Source of the DNA: Humulus lupulus
Lineage: Eukaryota; Streptophyta; Magnoliopsida; Rosales; Cannabaceae
NCBI RefSeq assembly: GCF_963169125.1
Contig: NC_084795.1
Span: 194,840,214-194,904,213 of the forward strand
DNA: 64,000 nt
Reading direction: 5' to 3'
Of this stretch, positions 12,690 through 25,206 are shown in pieces. The notes beneath the pieces were generated by a model that was not told the DNA's origin, made no database searches, and saw only the letters and a program-made list of their open reading frames with translations. The translations under genes and the position numbers were made by a program. Every line of letters starts with the position of its first letter. Positions within the stretch are counted from its first letter, which is position 1.

Positions 12690-12726
12690 ATTTTTGGTTT
12701 TATTAAAAGAATTTTTTCTTGTAGTG
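12690..12726 (-). repeat. CACTA terminal inverted repeat (right end)
   Basis: The last 16 bases read CACTACAAGAAAAAAT on the reverse strand, the conserved end of plant CACTA elements. CACTA insertions duplicate 3 bp; the three bases that follow are GGT. The partner terminus was not found, so the duplication cannot be confirmed. Confidence 0.75.
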
Positions 12727-15073
12727 GGTGTGGGTGTTCGATCATCTTTTTTGGGGATCGTTTTGTGGCTGTGAGGGTTGCAGATCATTTTTTTAGGTTA
12801 GATGTTATTAATATCATAATATTAATTGTTTTTGTTTTAGATTAGTTATAGAAATGTTATTAAGATATTAAACAAAAAATATTTTAGGTTTTGTTAATAT
12901 TTTTTACAAATTTAAAAATTTAACCCAATCGAGTTATGCCATATGTACCTAGTATACCCCTAACGGCTCAGGGACCAATGGTTGCACCAAAACATTAACG
13001 GTAGGCATTATTGCTGCCAAATTTTTTACATAAGCATTTAAGTGCAACAAACATAACTACATAGGCATTATTGCCGCAAATATCCCTTTTTCAATAATAA
13101 GGCTATTTTGCCCTGCTTAAACCTTTGGCTTGCTTTCAAACCCTATATGTTTGCACTCTCCCTCCATTTTACACACATTCTCATTTATTACATATTTATT
13201 CTTGTTTTATGATATTTTCTTTATCTTTGCATTTTCAATTTTTTTGATGGGTCAATCTTGTCGCAATAGAAAACTTTGTTTCCATTAAAAATAAAAAACA
13301 CGAATGATGCTACCTAACAAGGAGAAAGAATTGACGGAATGCTCGATAATTCTTAAATCTACTAGCATTCCAACTTACAACATTCATAGGTTAGCAATGA
13401 TACCATAAATCTAAAAAATAATTCAAGCCAAAGATCCCAATTTTAGGTACAAATATAGACAAAACACAAAATATCAAGAAAAAGAAGTAAATAAAAACTA
13501 TGAAAAATAAAGAAAAAGGAGAAAATTAATCAAATATTAAAGGAAAGAGAAAAAATGAGAAGGAAAAATACCTTAAATGCTCTTCCAAAATAAATGAGAA
13601 AAGAAAAGAAAATAAAGGCAAGGGGATAAAGATTTAAAAAAAATGAAGCAACCACCAAAGGATGAATAGAAAACCACAAATGCAGAAAAGGAAAGTTTCT
13701 CAAGCAACACAAAAAGTTTACAAAGAAAGAATTATATCTTTACGATTTTGAAAATTTAAAATGTCTGGGCTCCATGTGAATAAATAATTTGTAGGGTGCT
13801 TTTAAAAATAAAAAAAATAGTGAAATCACGTCTTTTTTTTTTCTTTTTCAAAAACCCTATAAACTCTCTTCTCTTTCAAGTAGCAACCAACACTCTATTC
13901 TCCACCAAGCCATTACCAACACTCCATGCGTGGTGAGCTCTCTCTCTAATCTACATCTTTGAAATTTTTTTCTCTAATTGTTTGATTTTTCTCTAAGTAT
14001 ACTTGGACTTTGAATATTTTTGCTCTTAATCTTTGTTTGAATGCTGGATAATAAAAGAGAAATAATTGTGAAAGAACAAGAAATCTATGTTTGAATGCTC
14101 TTCATCTGAGTTTTAATATTTTTTTCTTTTGATTTGAGTTTGAATGCTTCATCTTTGTGTATTGTACATTTTTGTTGGCATACAAAACAAATAATAAAAG
14201 CTGTAAAATGTAGGCTAGAAAACTAAGGGGCATATCCTTTTTATAAGGCATTTCCAATTCTTTTGACAAGTTGTCATTTTTACTTAATATTAGATTAAAT
14301 AAAAATGAGATTACACATGCGTGTATAGGGACATGTATATAAGCATGAGATATATTCTCCACTAAGTTTATAACTCATATTATACAATGTTTTAAAATTA
14401 TTTATTATTTATATTAAGTTATTAATTCCTTAGGATAATCAAAGAAGTTAAGGAACACATGAATATGTTGTGTAAACAAGAAGTCATGAGCAGGTATTAG
14501 AATCCTTTTTATTTTTACTAATTCAATTATATTTCCAAGGGAATATACCAAGTAAAGCATAACTCCGTATATCTTCTCTTTCTACCTGTGTCATTGTAAA
14601 TGCTATTTGTTGTTATAGTTATTGTGAGGTCATCATGTACATGATCATGATTCTAATTATGATACCAACACAATATATTTATATATGTTAATTTGAGGGT
14701 ATGAAATATAGAGTTTACGAACTACCTACTACTAGCTATGATCTTTATTTTATGAAATTGGATTTCCATTTCAATTCTATGACTTAGTAGCATGTTTATG
14801 AAATTTTATAAGCACTATTTGGCTCTACGTTAATTTTATTGTTTAAGAAAGAAACATTTTTAGACTATAATGGTAAATTTTATGATAATTGATTATGATT
14901 AGATAGATGCAAATAAATTAGACAACGACGATCATGCATCTTTCCCCGAGTCTATTGAATCATATTTTATTGGTCTAAAAGACCAATCAATTACAACAGC
15001 ATAAAACCAACAAGGAGGAGAAGAAGCCAAATTTTTTAACACACTAGAGATTAATTTTAGTCAAACTTATATG
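12727..15073. other. Gene-less AT-rich region
   Basis: No gene is supported. A near-repeat of GGCATTATTGC at about 13003 and 13059 may mark a small decayed element. Positions 13470-13640 are A-rich low-complexity sequence. Short open frames on the minus strand at 13530-13712 and 14102-14362 have low-complexity, Phe-rich translations and are probably chance. Confidence 0.5.
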
Positions 15074-16875
15074 GCTCTTGTAATGCCCTGGATAACCAAG
15101 ATCGTTACACTGTGTGTTTAGAATAATGCAGGACTTGCTAATCAAGTCATTTAAATGAAAATGTGAACCTAAACTCATAAACAAGTTAGGTTTAAAAGAT
15201 TTTGGTCATAAATGAATAATTTTCATTAAAACAAATATTTAGTACATGGGATCCCAATAATAGGGTTTAAAGGATAAATTTAAAAAATTTCCAAAAGTTA
15301 TATACAACCAAGGCCACTCTAATGGAAAAAATACACATTTTAGGTTTCCATCCCTGTACAATCCCTCGACCGTGGCAGACGAGTAGCTGACAATGTACAC
15401 CTCGCCCCAAAGCTTTCCAACTCATGATTGAACCATCTTACCCTTGCCTTTACCTGCACCACATAGCACCCATGAGCCGAGGCCCAGCAAAAAAACTATA
15501 ACATCATAACATATTCAATAAAGAAAATCAAAAAATTCATAAGACCTTAACCATATATTTAGCAGGCTATAACAGGCACAAAATCAGTGTCGACAATCAA
15601 GGAATCATCAATCTATCATCCATGTATTCAACAAGCCATAAGCATCAGATTAACAACAGTAAACACATTCATATTTGACAGTTTATCACAATCATCATAC
15701 AATACTCAAGTTCGATGCCCTTAGGCCGCACCCTCTGTTTAACCCACTGGCTTCGACTCACTGAGGCCGAGCTCAATGATTTTTAGCTAACCTCAGCTCT
15801 CAGTGGCCGAGCCACGTCCTGTGCGCAAATATCAGTTCCGGCACTCTTAGGCCGTTTATTTCATGCTCACATGGCACATCATAATCATACAACATTTGTA
15901 TTCAAATATAGGGAACCTTAGTCCCAACACAGCCACACAAGAGGGTGCAGTTTTCTTACCTCAAATCCGAGTGCTTTGGTTAATAAGAACGACCCTCGAG
16001 CATGATCACATTCCGAGCCTTAGCAAACAACTAATCACAATCCATAAATGGTACTTCGATAAGTTTAAATTCTAAAGAACAATCCCGGGACAAATCTCGC
16101 GCTCTCGAGACCTCTAATTCCACCAAATGGGGTGGTGAAATCATCCCCCGAGCCCCTGAGCAAAAGCCCTACAAAGTACCCAAAAATCAAGTTTTGAAGG
16201 CTGAGTAGCGCTACCTATTGGGCGCTACAGCCCCCAAAAACACAGCCTAGCGCTGTAGCACTCCCAACCTAGCGCTATAGCACCGACACCCGAAATCCGA
16301 AATTATGGGTTTTCTCTTCGAATTTCCTCGAGCCAAAGCTCCAAAAATCCATCCCTCAAGAGTTCCAAACCGAGAATTAACCATAGAAATCTACTCTACT
16401 CATCAAAGGCAACAAAACCTAACAAAGTTTTCCAAAAAGTCCAACAAATCCCCAAAATCCATACCCAAGCTCTCAAGCCCCAAACACCATAAAAATAGAG
16501 TAAGAATTTAGAAAATTCAGAGATAACAGTCAGAATTTTTCCAAAGTTGTGACTATCTTCTCACAAGCTTCAACCTCCAAATTCTAAGCTTAAGTCTCAG
16601 CTAAACCCTCCCCAGTTCCAGAGCTTCAACTCATCTATAAACCCTTCAAAACCCCAGAATAAACACATGCTCCAAGCTCAAACTACTCAGGGAATTCAAG
16701 GTTAAAACCTTACCTGAAATGATGGCCATCCTAAACTTGCCTGCCCTCAGCTTCACCCAACCTAAAACCAACCTAGTTCAAGCTTCAAGCCTAAGCCCCT
16801 CAGCCCTTCAATTCCTTAAGCAACTCAGTCAAATCTCCAAATGTAAGAGAGAGAGGGGGAAGAAATCGTGAGAGA

Positions 16876-16879
<4 letters not shown>

Positions 16880-16914
<35 letters not shown>
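16880..16914. repeat. (GA)n microsatellite
   Basis: An uninterrupted GA run of about 17 units inside the outer solo LTR. Confidence 0.95.
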
Positions 16915-16916
<2 letters not shown>

Positions 16917-17075
16917 GATAGTTTCCTTTAACTTCTAGTTTCCTCTCTTTTGTTTTTCCTAAGTTTATGAGTATATCACTTAGACAAAAGACCTTTATGC
17001 CCCTCCAAGGTTTACTAATCTTCAAATAGCCCCTAGGGATAAAATGGTCATTTTGCTCCTAATTCCCACTAATTC

Positions 17076-19623
17076 TGTAACGCCCTGGATAGCCAAGACC
17101 GTTACACTGTGTGTTTAAAATAGTGCAAGACTTGATAATCAAGTCATTTACACAAAGTGTGAATTCAATGTCGTCAACAGATTAGGAATAAAAGATTTTG
17201 GTCACAAACAGGCTATTTTCATTACAAATGACAATTTAATACATGAAAACTCAAAACAGGGCTTAGACGTCTTGGTTACAACAGATTCCAAGAGTTACAA
17301 ATAATTCAAGCCACTCTAATGGCAAAATATACATTTTAGGTTTCCGTCCCTGTACAATTCCTCGACCATGGTGGCCGAGCAGCTGACAATGTACACCTCG
17401 CTCCTAGAGCTCTCCAACTCATGGTTGATTCAGCCTACCCTTGCCTTTACCTGCACCACGAAGCACCTGTGAGCCGAGGCCCAACAAGAAAGCATGATAA
17501 CATAGCAAGATCAATATCATTTATCAAATATCCCACAATGCACGACTAGGAGTTCAACATTTCATAACATTTATCCAATCAGTGATAACACACAACAGAT
17601 TAACAGTTTGTCATCCAAACAGCCAACAAATCATGTTCATAACACAATATTCACGATCATAATCAACAGTTTATCACATCATCAAATGATATTCAGGGCC
17701 AGCGCCCTTAGTCGCACCCTCTATTTAAACACACTGTCTTCGGCTCTCTTGGGCCGCCCCCAGTGTAATACTCACTGACTCCTGCCAGCTTAACCGAGCT
17801 CAGTGATAAATAAGCTGCCTCAGCTACCAGTGGCCGAGCCGCACCCCGTGCGCAAATATTGATTCCGACACTCTTAGGCCGGTTATCGCATGTCCCATGG
17901 CATAATAATACCATCTCATGACATGATATACAAATATAGGGAGCTCTTAGTCCCATCGTATCCACATGGTTAATCACATTCACATAACAATGCATACAAA
18001 CATAGGGAACACTTAGTCCCAACCTAGCCACATAATCAGGTGCAGCTTTCTTACCTTTCAATTCGCTAGCTTTGATCACTTGACTCCTTGTGCACGATCC
18101 CTCTTGAGCCCTAGCGCTCACCTAAACACAATCATAGGTCAAAGTCATCACCAAACCTCAAGTCCAAAACCTAGCCTCGGGACCAATCCCGAGCCCCCGG
18201 GAAGTTCTAGTTCCACCAAACAAGGTGGTGGAACCAAACCCCAAACCCTTGGTCAAAAACCCTTGCAAATAACCCTAAAATCCCTTTCTGAAAACAGGGC
18301 AGCGCTACAGCGCTCTTAGTAGGGCGGTACAGCGCTACAAACAGAACCAAATTCCTCCATAAAGCTTGGCCTAGCGCTACAGCGCCCAAAGGCTAGCGCT
18401 GTAGCGCTTGTCACAGACAGGCAATACCCCTGTTTTCCCTCCTGCGATTTCTTCGAGCCAAACTCAACCAAAACCTCTCCAAACCTTCACCAAACTCAAA
18501 AACAACCTTATTAACACACTCCACTCATGCCAAGCACCCCAAATACTCAAAACCCAATCACATGCATCTATAATCCCAAAATTCACCACAGTTGTCCCTA
18601 AGCTCAGAAACTCAGCAAAACTAGTCAAAACATCAGTGTTGGAGGCTTAGAATTCATACCTTTAATGGAGTTTCGATTACAAGACAGCCTCTACACCTCC
18701 CTAGCTTGCTCTTCCTCACCCTTTGGCCTGAATTTCCTAAAGTTCCCATCAAACTCAGCTTATGCACCATAGTTCAAAAACCAAAACCAGAAACTGAAGA
18801 AACTATAGAACCTTACCTCAAGTGTTAGGGTGTTCCTGCTAAACCTCTGCCAAGTCTCCAATCCTAGCTTAGGATTCTTGATGCTTAGCCTAACCCAGCT
18901 CTCCTCTGAGCTTTTTCTCCAAGAAACCCCAGAAAAGTGGTGAGAGAACCACAAACCGACCCAAAGAGAAAACTCTCTGTTTTCCTCTCCTTTCTCTTTT
19001 CTTTCTTTTCCTTCTTCAGACTTCTGTAGTATTCTACCACTTCCACTAACCCAAAGCCTCAGTAATACCCATCTTTAAAAAGCCAAATGACCTTAATGTC
19101 CTCCCTTTTATTTCTAACCCTTTAATCCACTTAGGGGCATTTTAGTCATTTCACCCCAATTCCCGCTAACTCCTCGAGTGTCTCTAATATTCACCGCTTA
19201 TTACCCAATACCTAATTAACTACCAATAATATTCCTCGATGTCAAAATAGACCCCAATATACTTACTAAATTCTCATTTATACCCCCAAGCTCACCCCGA
19301 GCCGAGTATAAATCCCCGCCATGACTTTTTCGCTAATCTGCTCACTAGGATTGTCTCGAGTCACAGATCACAGATATATCCACATAATAATGTGGTCTCA
19401 ACATTAGCCTACCAATATACACACAATTACGCTCTCAATGAGCCAAATTACCAAAATACCCTCACAGCGGAGTATATAGCCCCATGCATGCCTTTATCAT
19501 CATATAGTAATATGACCCACATAATCATGCATATAATCATATAATAGCACAATAAATCATTTATGGCCCTCCCGGCCTCTTAATCAAGGTCCTAAACCTT
19601 ATTAGGAAATTTGGGTCGTTACA
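17076..19623. mobile_element. Solo LTR, same family, inner nested copy
   Basis: Begins TGTAACGCCC and ends GGGTCGTTACA, with a perfect target duplication AATTC at 17071-17075 and 19624-19628. It is inserted in the same orientation into an older member of its own family, so the family was active at two separate times here. The body carries GC-rich tracts with AGCGCTACAGCGC-type repeats near 18300-18410 and the conserved block at about 17424-17492. Open frames inside are not credible as genes. Confidence 0.9.
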
Positions 19624-20114
19624 AATTCCTCAATTACTCCTAATATATATCTATTAATCTCGTCATACAATTAATTACCAATTATTTATTCAATGTTTAG
19701 TAATACCCAATATTTTTTCTAAATTCCCGAAAATACTGCCAGGCTCCCCCGAGCTAGGTATAAATCCCTACCGTGACTGTTTCGCCAATCCGCTCACTAG
19801 GACTGTCTCGAGCCATACACTACAAATATATCCATATAATAATGTGTCTCAACAATTTATCACATATAATTACATTTATGCCCTCAACTGGCCAAAATTA
19901 CAAATATGCCCTTATAAACTAAATAGGGCCCACATGCATATTTAATACTCATAAACATGCATTTAATCATATCCATATAATCATATAATCATGCATGTCA
20001 CATAATCATCTATTTAATCATTTATTCACATATATATATATATCAATTATGCCCTCCTGGCACACTAATCAAGGACCTTAAGCGTTATTAGTAATTTTGG
20101 GTTGTTACAGCTCT

Positions 20115-20690
20115 GCCAGAAAATGTTAGAGATAATATTGCTAGACAAATGTGCCTTAGTTAATTAAAAAAAATGTAACTAAAATTAAAATAGCAAAAAA
20201 TTACGCGAATGAACTATTATTATGAATTTAATAATGCGGTAATTTTAAATAAATTTTAATTTTATTTAACTAAATAGATCGATAAATTAAAATTTAATAT
20301 CATACAACATTTGTTTTAAACAAATTAAATTAAAATAGTTTTCATATTCAGCTCCACCAATCAACTATTTTGTTTCAATTATATTTTTAGATTTTCTATC
20401 ATTCACAATTCTATTTTTAAAACTTGAATATAATTTACAAACTAACTACCAATCACATTTTCAGAACAAGTTTTGAGACGCTAAATTTTGATTTTCATTT
20501 TCGAGTTACACTTTTTAAAAATATAGTTTTCTAATTGCGAACCAATGAAACCCTTATTATCCTCTTAGCATTTTGAGTTTTGAGCTTCTTCTATTTTGTT
20601 TTTTGACTAATGTAGAGGGGTGGGAAAAGAAGTTTTTTCAATATTGTTTTAGGCTATTAAGAATTTTTGCTCCAAAAACTATGATTGTTG
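20115..20690. other. Gene-less AT-rich region with left edge of a foldback element
   Basis: No gene seen. The last 15-25 bases before 20695 resemble the reverse complement of the sequence around 36405-36420, suggesting that the outer tip of the foldback element lies here and was separated from its body by the Tat1 insertion. Confidence 0.4.
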
Positions 20691-20695
20691 ACGCT

Positions 20696-21497
20696 GTTTT
20701 TCGTCAACTTAAATTGTAGAGCAATTAAACAATGAAGCGAATGAATGATGAAGAAAAACAAGAGGAATTTTACGTGGTTCAGCAGTTAATCTGCCTAGTC
20801 CACGAGTCTATATTATTAAGACTTAGGAGTTTTCTAGAAATTCTTCAGAGATGAATTACCCAAAGTTTTCTCTCCAGAAATCAGAAATCGATCCCCTATA
20901 AGTGGTGACTCCTTCTCTATTTATAGAGAAGGTTGCAGAATTCATTCCCACATATTTCGAGAAGATATTCTGTGAATCAATTGAAATAATGATATTAAAT
21001 GCATTATCTCCTATATACACGAAAACGTCCCATGAAGATCAGGAACGGATAACAGATTAAATGATATCCCTTAAATATTGGGATTACATAACAGTAGCAT
21101 GTTCACACGTAATGGGCTATCCCAGGTGATTCATCAGGTCTTCGAGATCAGCGATTGGCATTGAATCCGTCAAGTCCATGGGTCAATCACAAGCTCCCCA
21201 CTCAACTTCACTCTATGCTCAGGATGGGTAGTTGCTAAGGAGGCTGTCACATCCAAGCTTGCACTTCCCGAGCTCGAGCTATCTCACCTGACGGAAATTG
21301 ATGAAAAATATATTTAAGTGTCATGCCATTGCCCATCGTGAGCTCAGAGAATATTCGAGGTTACGAATCCTCGAGGTCGTTGTTTTACTTCAGAAGTTTT
21401 ACGGCTGGACCATATGATGTTTTCATACATTTTGAGCTCACCTGACGAGACCAGTTTTTGGGGTCATAACCTTTTATCTCGAAATCTGTGTGTAACA
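20696..21497 (-). repeat. Tat1 3' LTR
   Basis: 802-bp copy of the LTR, nearly the same as 34800-35620 with scattered substitutions and small indels (for example an extra AATAAAAC-like insert in the other copy). The LTR contains a TTTATAGAGAAGG stretch. It is the 3' LTR because the coding strand is minus and a polypurine tract abuts its right side. Confidence 0.93.
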
Positions 21498-21513
21498 TTT
21501 TGCCCCCTCAAAA
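21498..21513 (-). promoter_or_regulatory. Tat1 polypurine tract
   Basis: On the minus strand the bases next to the 3' LTR read TTTTGAGGGGGCAAAA directly before TGTTACAC. A purine-rich tract at this point primes plus-strand DNA synthesis in LTR retrotransposons and fixes the direction of the element. Confidence 0.8.
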
Positions 21514-21727
21514 GTATCAGTACGAATCCTATGAGAAGGAAACTTTTGAACTGCCCCTTTTGGAAACTGTACCATCAATTGCACTCGAGTGAGGACACGC
21601 ATCAGCCAGGTATTGATTAATCAGAGTACTTAAGTGCCTTGGTACCATGCCCATGTTCGTTTGCCTACCAACTTTATGGTATCATCATCCCATTTTTCCT
21701 TTACCTTCGGATCAGATATGAATTCTG

Positions 21728-21780
21728 GCCAATGGCTCAGATCAGCCCGGCCTTTGACATTCCAAGGAGCCTATAAATAC
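21728..21780 (+). promoter_or_regulatory. Promoter of the Tat1 antisense ORF
   Basis: A good TATA box (CTATAAATAC, 21771-21780) lies about 40 bases downstream of a CCAAT-type box (GGCCAATGG, about 21727-21735), on the strand opposite to gag-pol and about 710 bases before the ATG at 22493. A GTAAGT at about 21979 and a TTGCTAG directly before the ATG suggest an intron in the 5' untranslated leader. Confidence 0.55.
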
Positions 21781-22492
21781 ATCCCCATCGTCTTCCTCAT
21801 TTCACTTTCTTGCCTTGTGTTTTCAGAGGAAAAAGAAGAAAAACTAGAATTCAGATTTTCCCAGTTCTTGCATGTTCTCCAAACCAAGAAAACAAAACAA
21901 CATTAGCTTGTTCGACTCTGTAAATCGTTCTTGCAACCTCTCCTTCGGTCTTCGAGTTCTCTGTATCCGTCATCTACATTGTGTAAGTATCTGCTCTTGA
22001 CCCCTTATATTCGTGTTTACACTTTATTTTTTCCATGCACGTCTTACGTTGTTGCACTAAGGCACATTTACTAGTTTCGTACTACAATGCTTCAATCAAT
22101 ACTGTGTAGTTTTTAGGCCCTTCTATTGTTATGGATTTTCCAAACCCAGAATTTGCATGGACGATGCAAATTTGGCTCTTTTTCTGGGTTATCTTAATTT
22201 CGAGTATCATATCATGTAGAGCATGAAACTAGGTATAGAATTAGGGTTTTCAAATTGCACGTTTCCCAAAAATATCACTTTTTGAGTAACCGCCAACTTT
22301 TTTTCCTAAAAATCCGGGATTCTCAAAAATAAATCCACCTTTCCCTCTTTACGTGGAATACACTCTTCGAGCCTGATCTCGTTCTTTTGATCGAGCTCGT
22401 TCCATAGCCTCGATCTTTCGAGTTTAGGCCGTCTTGATTTTCATTCCTAATCTTTAGTTTGTCTGGCCCTCACCCTTTTGTTCTCTTGCTAG

Positions 22493-25206
22493 ATGTTGCA
22501 GAACTCGGAAGAGCGTTGGGGGTCAAAATTTTCAATTCCTTACTTGCCGGCAACTCCGAGCCTGGAGTCACCTTTTACTCGCAACCATCGCTTGATACGG
22601 GAGCACGAACTTAGGTGCGAGCAAGAAGACACCCGAGCTCATTTCCGATGCCAAATTGACGAGGTTGAGGAGAGAAAGAGGAAAGAACTCAGGGACGCAA
22701 TCTATCTAGACCCAGACCCCGACCCCAGACCGATCCCTCTCAACCCTTCTCTTAAAGTGACGATCGCATTCAAAGCAAGCGAGCTCAAATTTTCACTGAT
22801 GGAAGATCCATCAAATCCTCCATCTACCTCGCAGCCAATAACTATTCCCACCTCGAGCGGAGAATTTTTCGAGGACGAGCATTATTGGAGCTCGATTTCT
22901 TCACGAGGGAAGATTTCTAACATCTTGACCCTCCACGGAATTGGACTATCAGGCATGCTGAGGTGTCGAGCTCCAACCTCCCATGAGCGAAGCTGTCGCG
23001 CCCAGGGAGATGGTAATCCCAACAGCAAGTTAAAATATGTGGCTTGGAGCCATGAGCACATGAGGGCAGGGGCCTTATTGCCTTTGAAGTCCTTTTTCAA
23101 GGACTTCTTGGGTTTCATCGGGCTTGCTCCCTTCCAACTCAACACCAACTTACACAGGGTTTTGTCAGCCATGAGGTCGCTTTACCACGAGCTAAAGTGG
23201 GAAGGACCTTCACCAAAGAAGATTATATATCTCTTTTTCTTGAAAAGCAATCCCTCCCGAGCTCAGGGAGGAGATGGCTTCTATTATCTCTCGAGCTATC
23301 CTTGTGAGAAGAAGATCTTTGATGATCTCCCAAACCATCCTCCCTACCCTCCCTACTTCAAGGTGGCCTTCTTTTTTATGGACGGTGTGGCTCCCTCCAA
23401 ACACTATTCGTTCAGGCGAATCCGTAAGTATACGAACCTTTTCTTTTCATGCTCATATTTTTTTTAAGCTTGGACCACTCATAACATTCAATTCTTTAGC
23501 CAACTACCACCACCCTACACCCACAGACAAGATGAAGAGCACAAGGAAGCCTTGCTCCAACTCCCCTACGGTAGGCGCTTCCTGTCTTATCTTCTTCATG
23601 AAGATAAGCTTCGAGCCTGCAGTTTCCTGGAGAAAGATCAATCCACTAATGACTAGTCCAACAAGAAGTACACCAATTGGGAGTACATGCCTCTTCCAAC
23701 CGGCAGGCTTCCTCCAAGGCGAAGCTCTAAGGCACGATCCCCAACTCGCTGTCCAAAGAGTCCATGCTCGGGGAACGAGGCCAATGACGAGGCTTCAAGC
23801 TCGAGCGATAGAGGTACGGTCATCCTTAGTTCGACTTTATGGTCTATCTCGCTACTTAAGCGTAAGCCCGATACCTTAATCTTGTGTGAAGATGATAGGA
23901 ACAACTTTTATGTATGGTCTTGGGTAGATGAGAGGGTTCATAGGTTTGATAGCTGGTTAGGGAAGTATGGTACTATGTATAGTCTGAACGAGGTCTGGGA
24001 TGGAATAGCTGTCCAATACAGGATGAATGATTATAGGGACCTATCGAGGTTGACCTCCACATATAGGGAAGGGACTCTCCCTGCCTCTTCCGAAGATGGG
24101 GGAATTTCATGGTCGCTGACCACGAGCTCGGGGGAGAGTTCCAGTTAGGTTCCTCCTTACTTTTCCTTTTATTCCTTGACTGTTTGCATTATGCTAACAT
24201 TTTGTTTCTTGAAATTTCTTATAATGTGGTGTGACTATGTAGGCACTATGGATTCTGATCTCGAGACCGTGCTCGCCATGGGTGAGGGAGCTAAGGTTTC
24301 AAGTGACTCTCCCTGCCTGAGAGCCTCGTAGAAGTCTGATCGACCTGCTAAGGTTTCTAACAGGACCGAGAAGACTCTTCCTCCCCCAACTCCCATTGCT
24401 ACGAGCCCAGCTGCGGGTCCCGCTTCCCAAGTCGATGCGTCCACCAAAAATGCTCCTCCTCCACCTCCACCTCCTGCCATCAAGATTCTCTCCACACTCG
24501 ACCCTCTTCCAAAGAAACCTGTCTCAGGTAGGCCAGAGCATTAGTAGCTTTGAGGCTCCCCAGTGGCAGTTCTTGAACAATTCTCGGGACTGCACCACTT
24601 TTTATGACAAGAATGTCGAGCTCGCTGCTGCGGTAACTACTCTCACCTTATTATCATTGTTGTTGTGTTTGGTGTATGTTCTAACTTGATTTGTTTGTGT
24701 GTCAGTCCCTTACTGCATTTGCTTAGCTAAATTACAAGCTGAACCACGAGATCCATTTGAGCATATCATATGCTCAGGAGGCGAAGGATTTTCAGCTCAA
24801 GCTTGTAGATGAGTTTAAGGCCGAAAAATCAAAACTGGAGGCTGAGGATAAGCAGATGAATTCCAGGATAGCGGAGCTTGAGAAGCTGAATGCCAGGCTT
24901 GAGGAGATTGAGAAGATCAATGCCAAGCTTGAGGAGGAGAAAAAGGCCACCTTCGAGATAATGGAGGAGGAAAAAACCCGTCTCCTCGAAGAGTTCAAGG
25001 AGAGGAAGGACCGAGCAGTTGACCTGGCCATGTACAGGATCTGGGCCAGCAATGCTGATCTCAATACTAGCTTCCTAAGCTCTTTTGAGGAGGAGCTTGT
25101 GGCCAAATGGCAAGCTCAGCTTGAAGCGGAGGAGGCTGGTCGGGAGGAGGCAGAGAAAGCTAAGGAGGATGCTGAGAAGGCTAAGGAGGGTGCTCCTTCC
25201 TCCTAA
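22493..25206 (+). pseudogene. Tat1 antisense ORF (putative gypsy-type transposon protein)
   Basis: Reads opposite to gag-pol between integrase and 3' LTR, where Tat-lineage elements keep an antisense extra ORF. Exon 1 (22493-23423, ending at a GTAAGT donor) encodes a region with GLAPFQLNTN, GDGFYYLSSYP and DDLPNHPP, recalling the putative gypsy-type transposon family (PF04195). Further open pieces follow at about 23500-24148 and 24241-24536. The last block (24757-25206) encodes a coiled coil rich in Glu, Lys and Leu with repeated AELEKLNARLEE-type heptads, ending in EEAEKAKEDAEKAKEG. Open frames shift between blocks, so introns, frameshifts or both are present. The function of this protein class is not established. 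Confidence 0.7.

Larger units (their letters stand above)
3130..12726 (+). mobile_element. Probable gene-capturing (Pack-type) CACTA transposon, right part
   Basis: The right end (12690-12726) reads, on the reverse strand, CACTACAAGAAAAAAT, the classical CACTA/En-Spm terminal inverted repeat. It is preceded by a cluster of TGTGTTAT/ATAACAC motifs. To the left, in one orientation, lie decayed exons of unrelated host genes (ABCG, MRS2, TPS) still separated by introns, as expected when a CACTA element copies genomic fragments. No left terminus (CACTACAA...) is visible, so the true start is unknown: it may lie before the window, with the solo LTR at 866-3124 inserted into it, or may be deleted. 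The left boundary given is only the end of that LTR's target duplication. No transposase domain was recognised. Confidence 0.55.
15079..20109. mobile_element. Solo LTR, same family, outer copy (interrupted)
   Basis: Begins TGTAATGCCC and ends GGTTGTTACA, with a perfect target duplication GCTCT at 15074-15078 and 20110-20114. It is interrupted by the complete inner copy 17076-19623; without that copy and its duplication it is about 2.48 kb, in line with the other copies. The conserved block lies at about 15426-15495. A (GA)n microsatellite occurs at 16880-16914. No coding region is credible. Confidence 0.88.

Noticed and set aside
17708..18121. 137-codon minus-strand open frame with several Cys and His
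   Set aside because: Inside the inner solo LTR; no counterpart is open in the other copies of the family and no domain is recognised.
24792..25106. Ser- and Phe-rich minus-strand open frame
   Set aside because: Mirror image of the Glu/Lys-rich coiled coil on the plus strand; the plus strand has the coherent protein.
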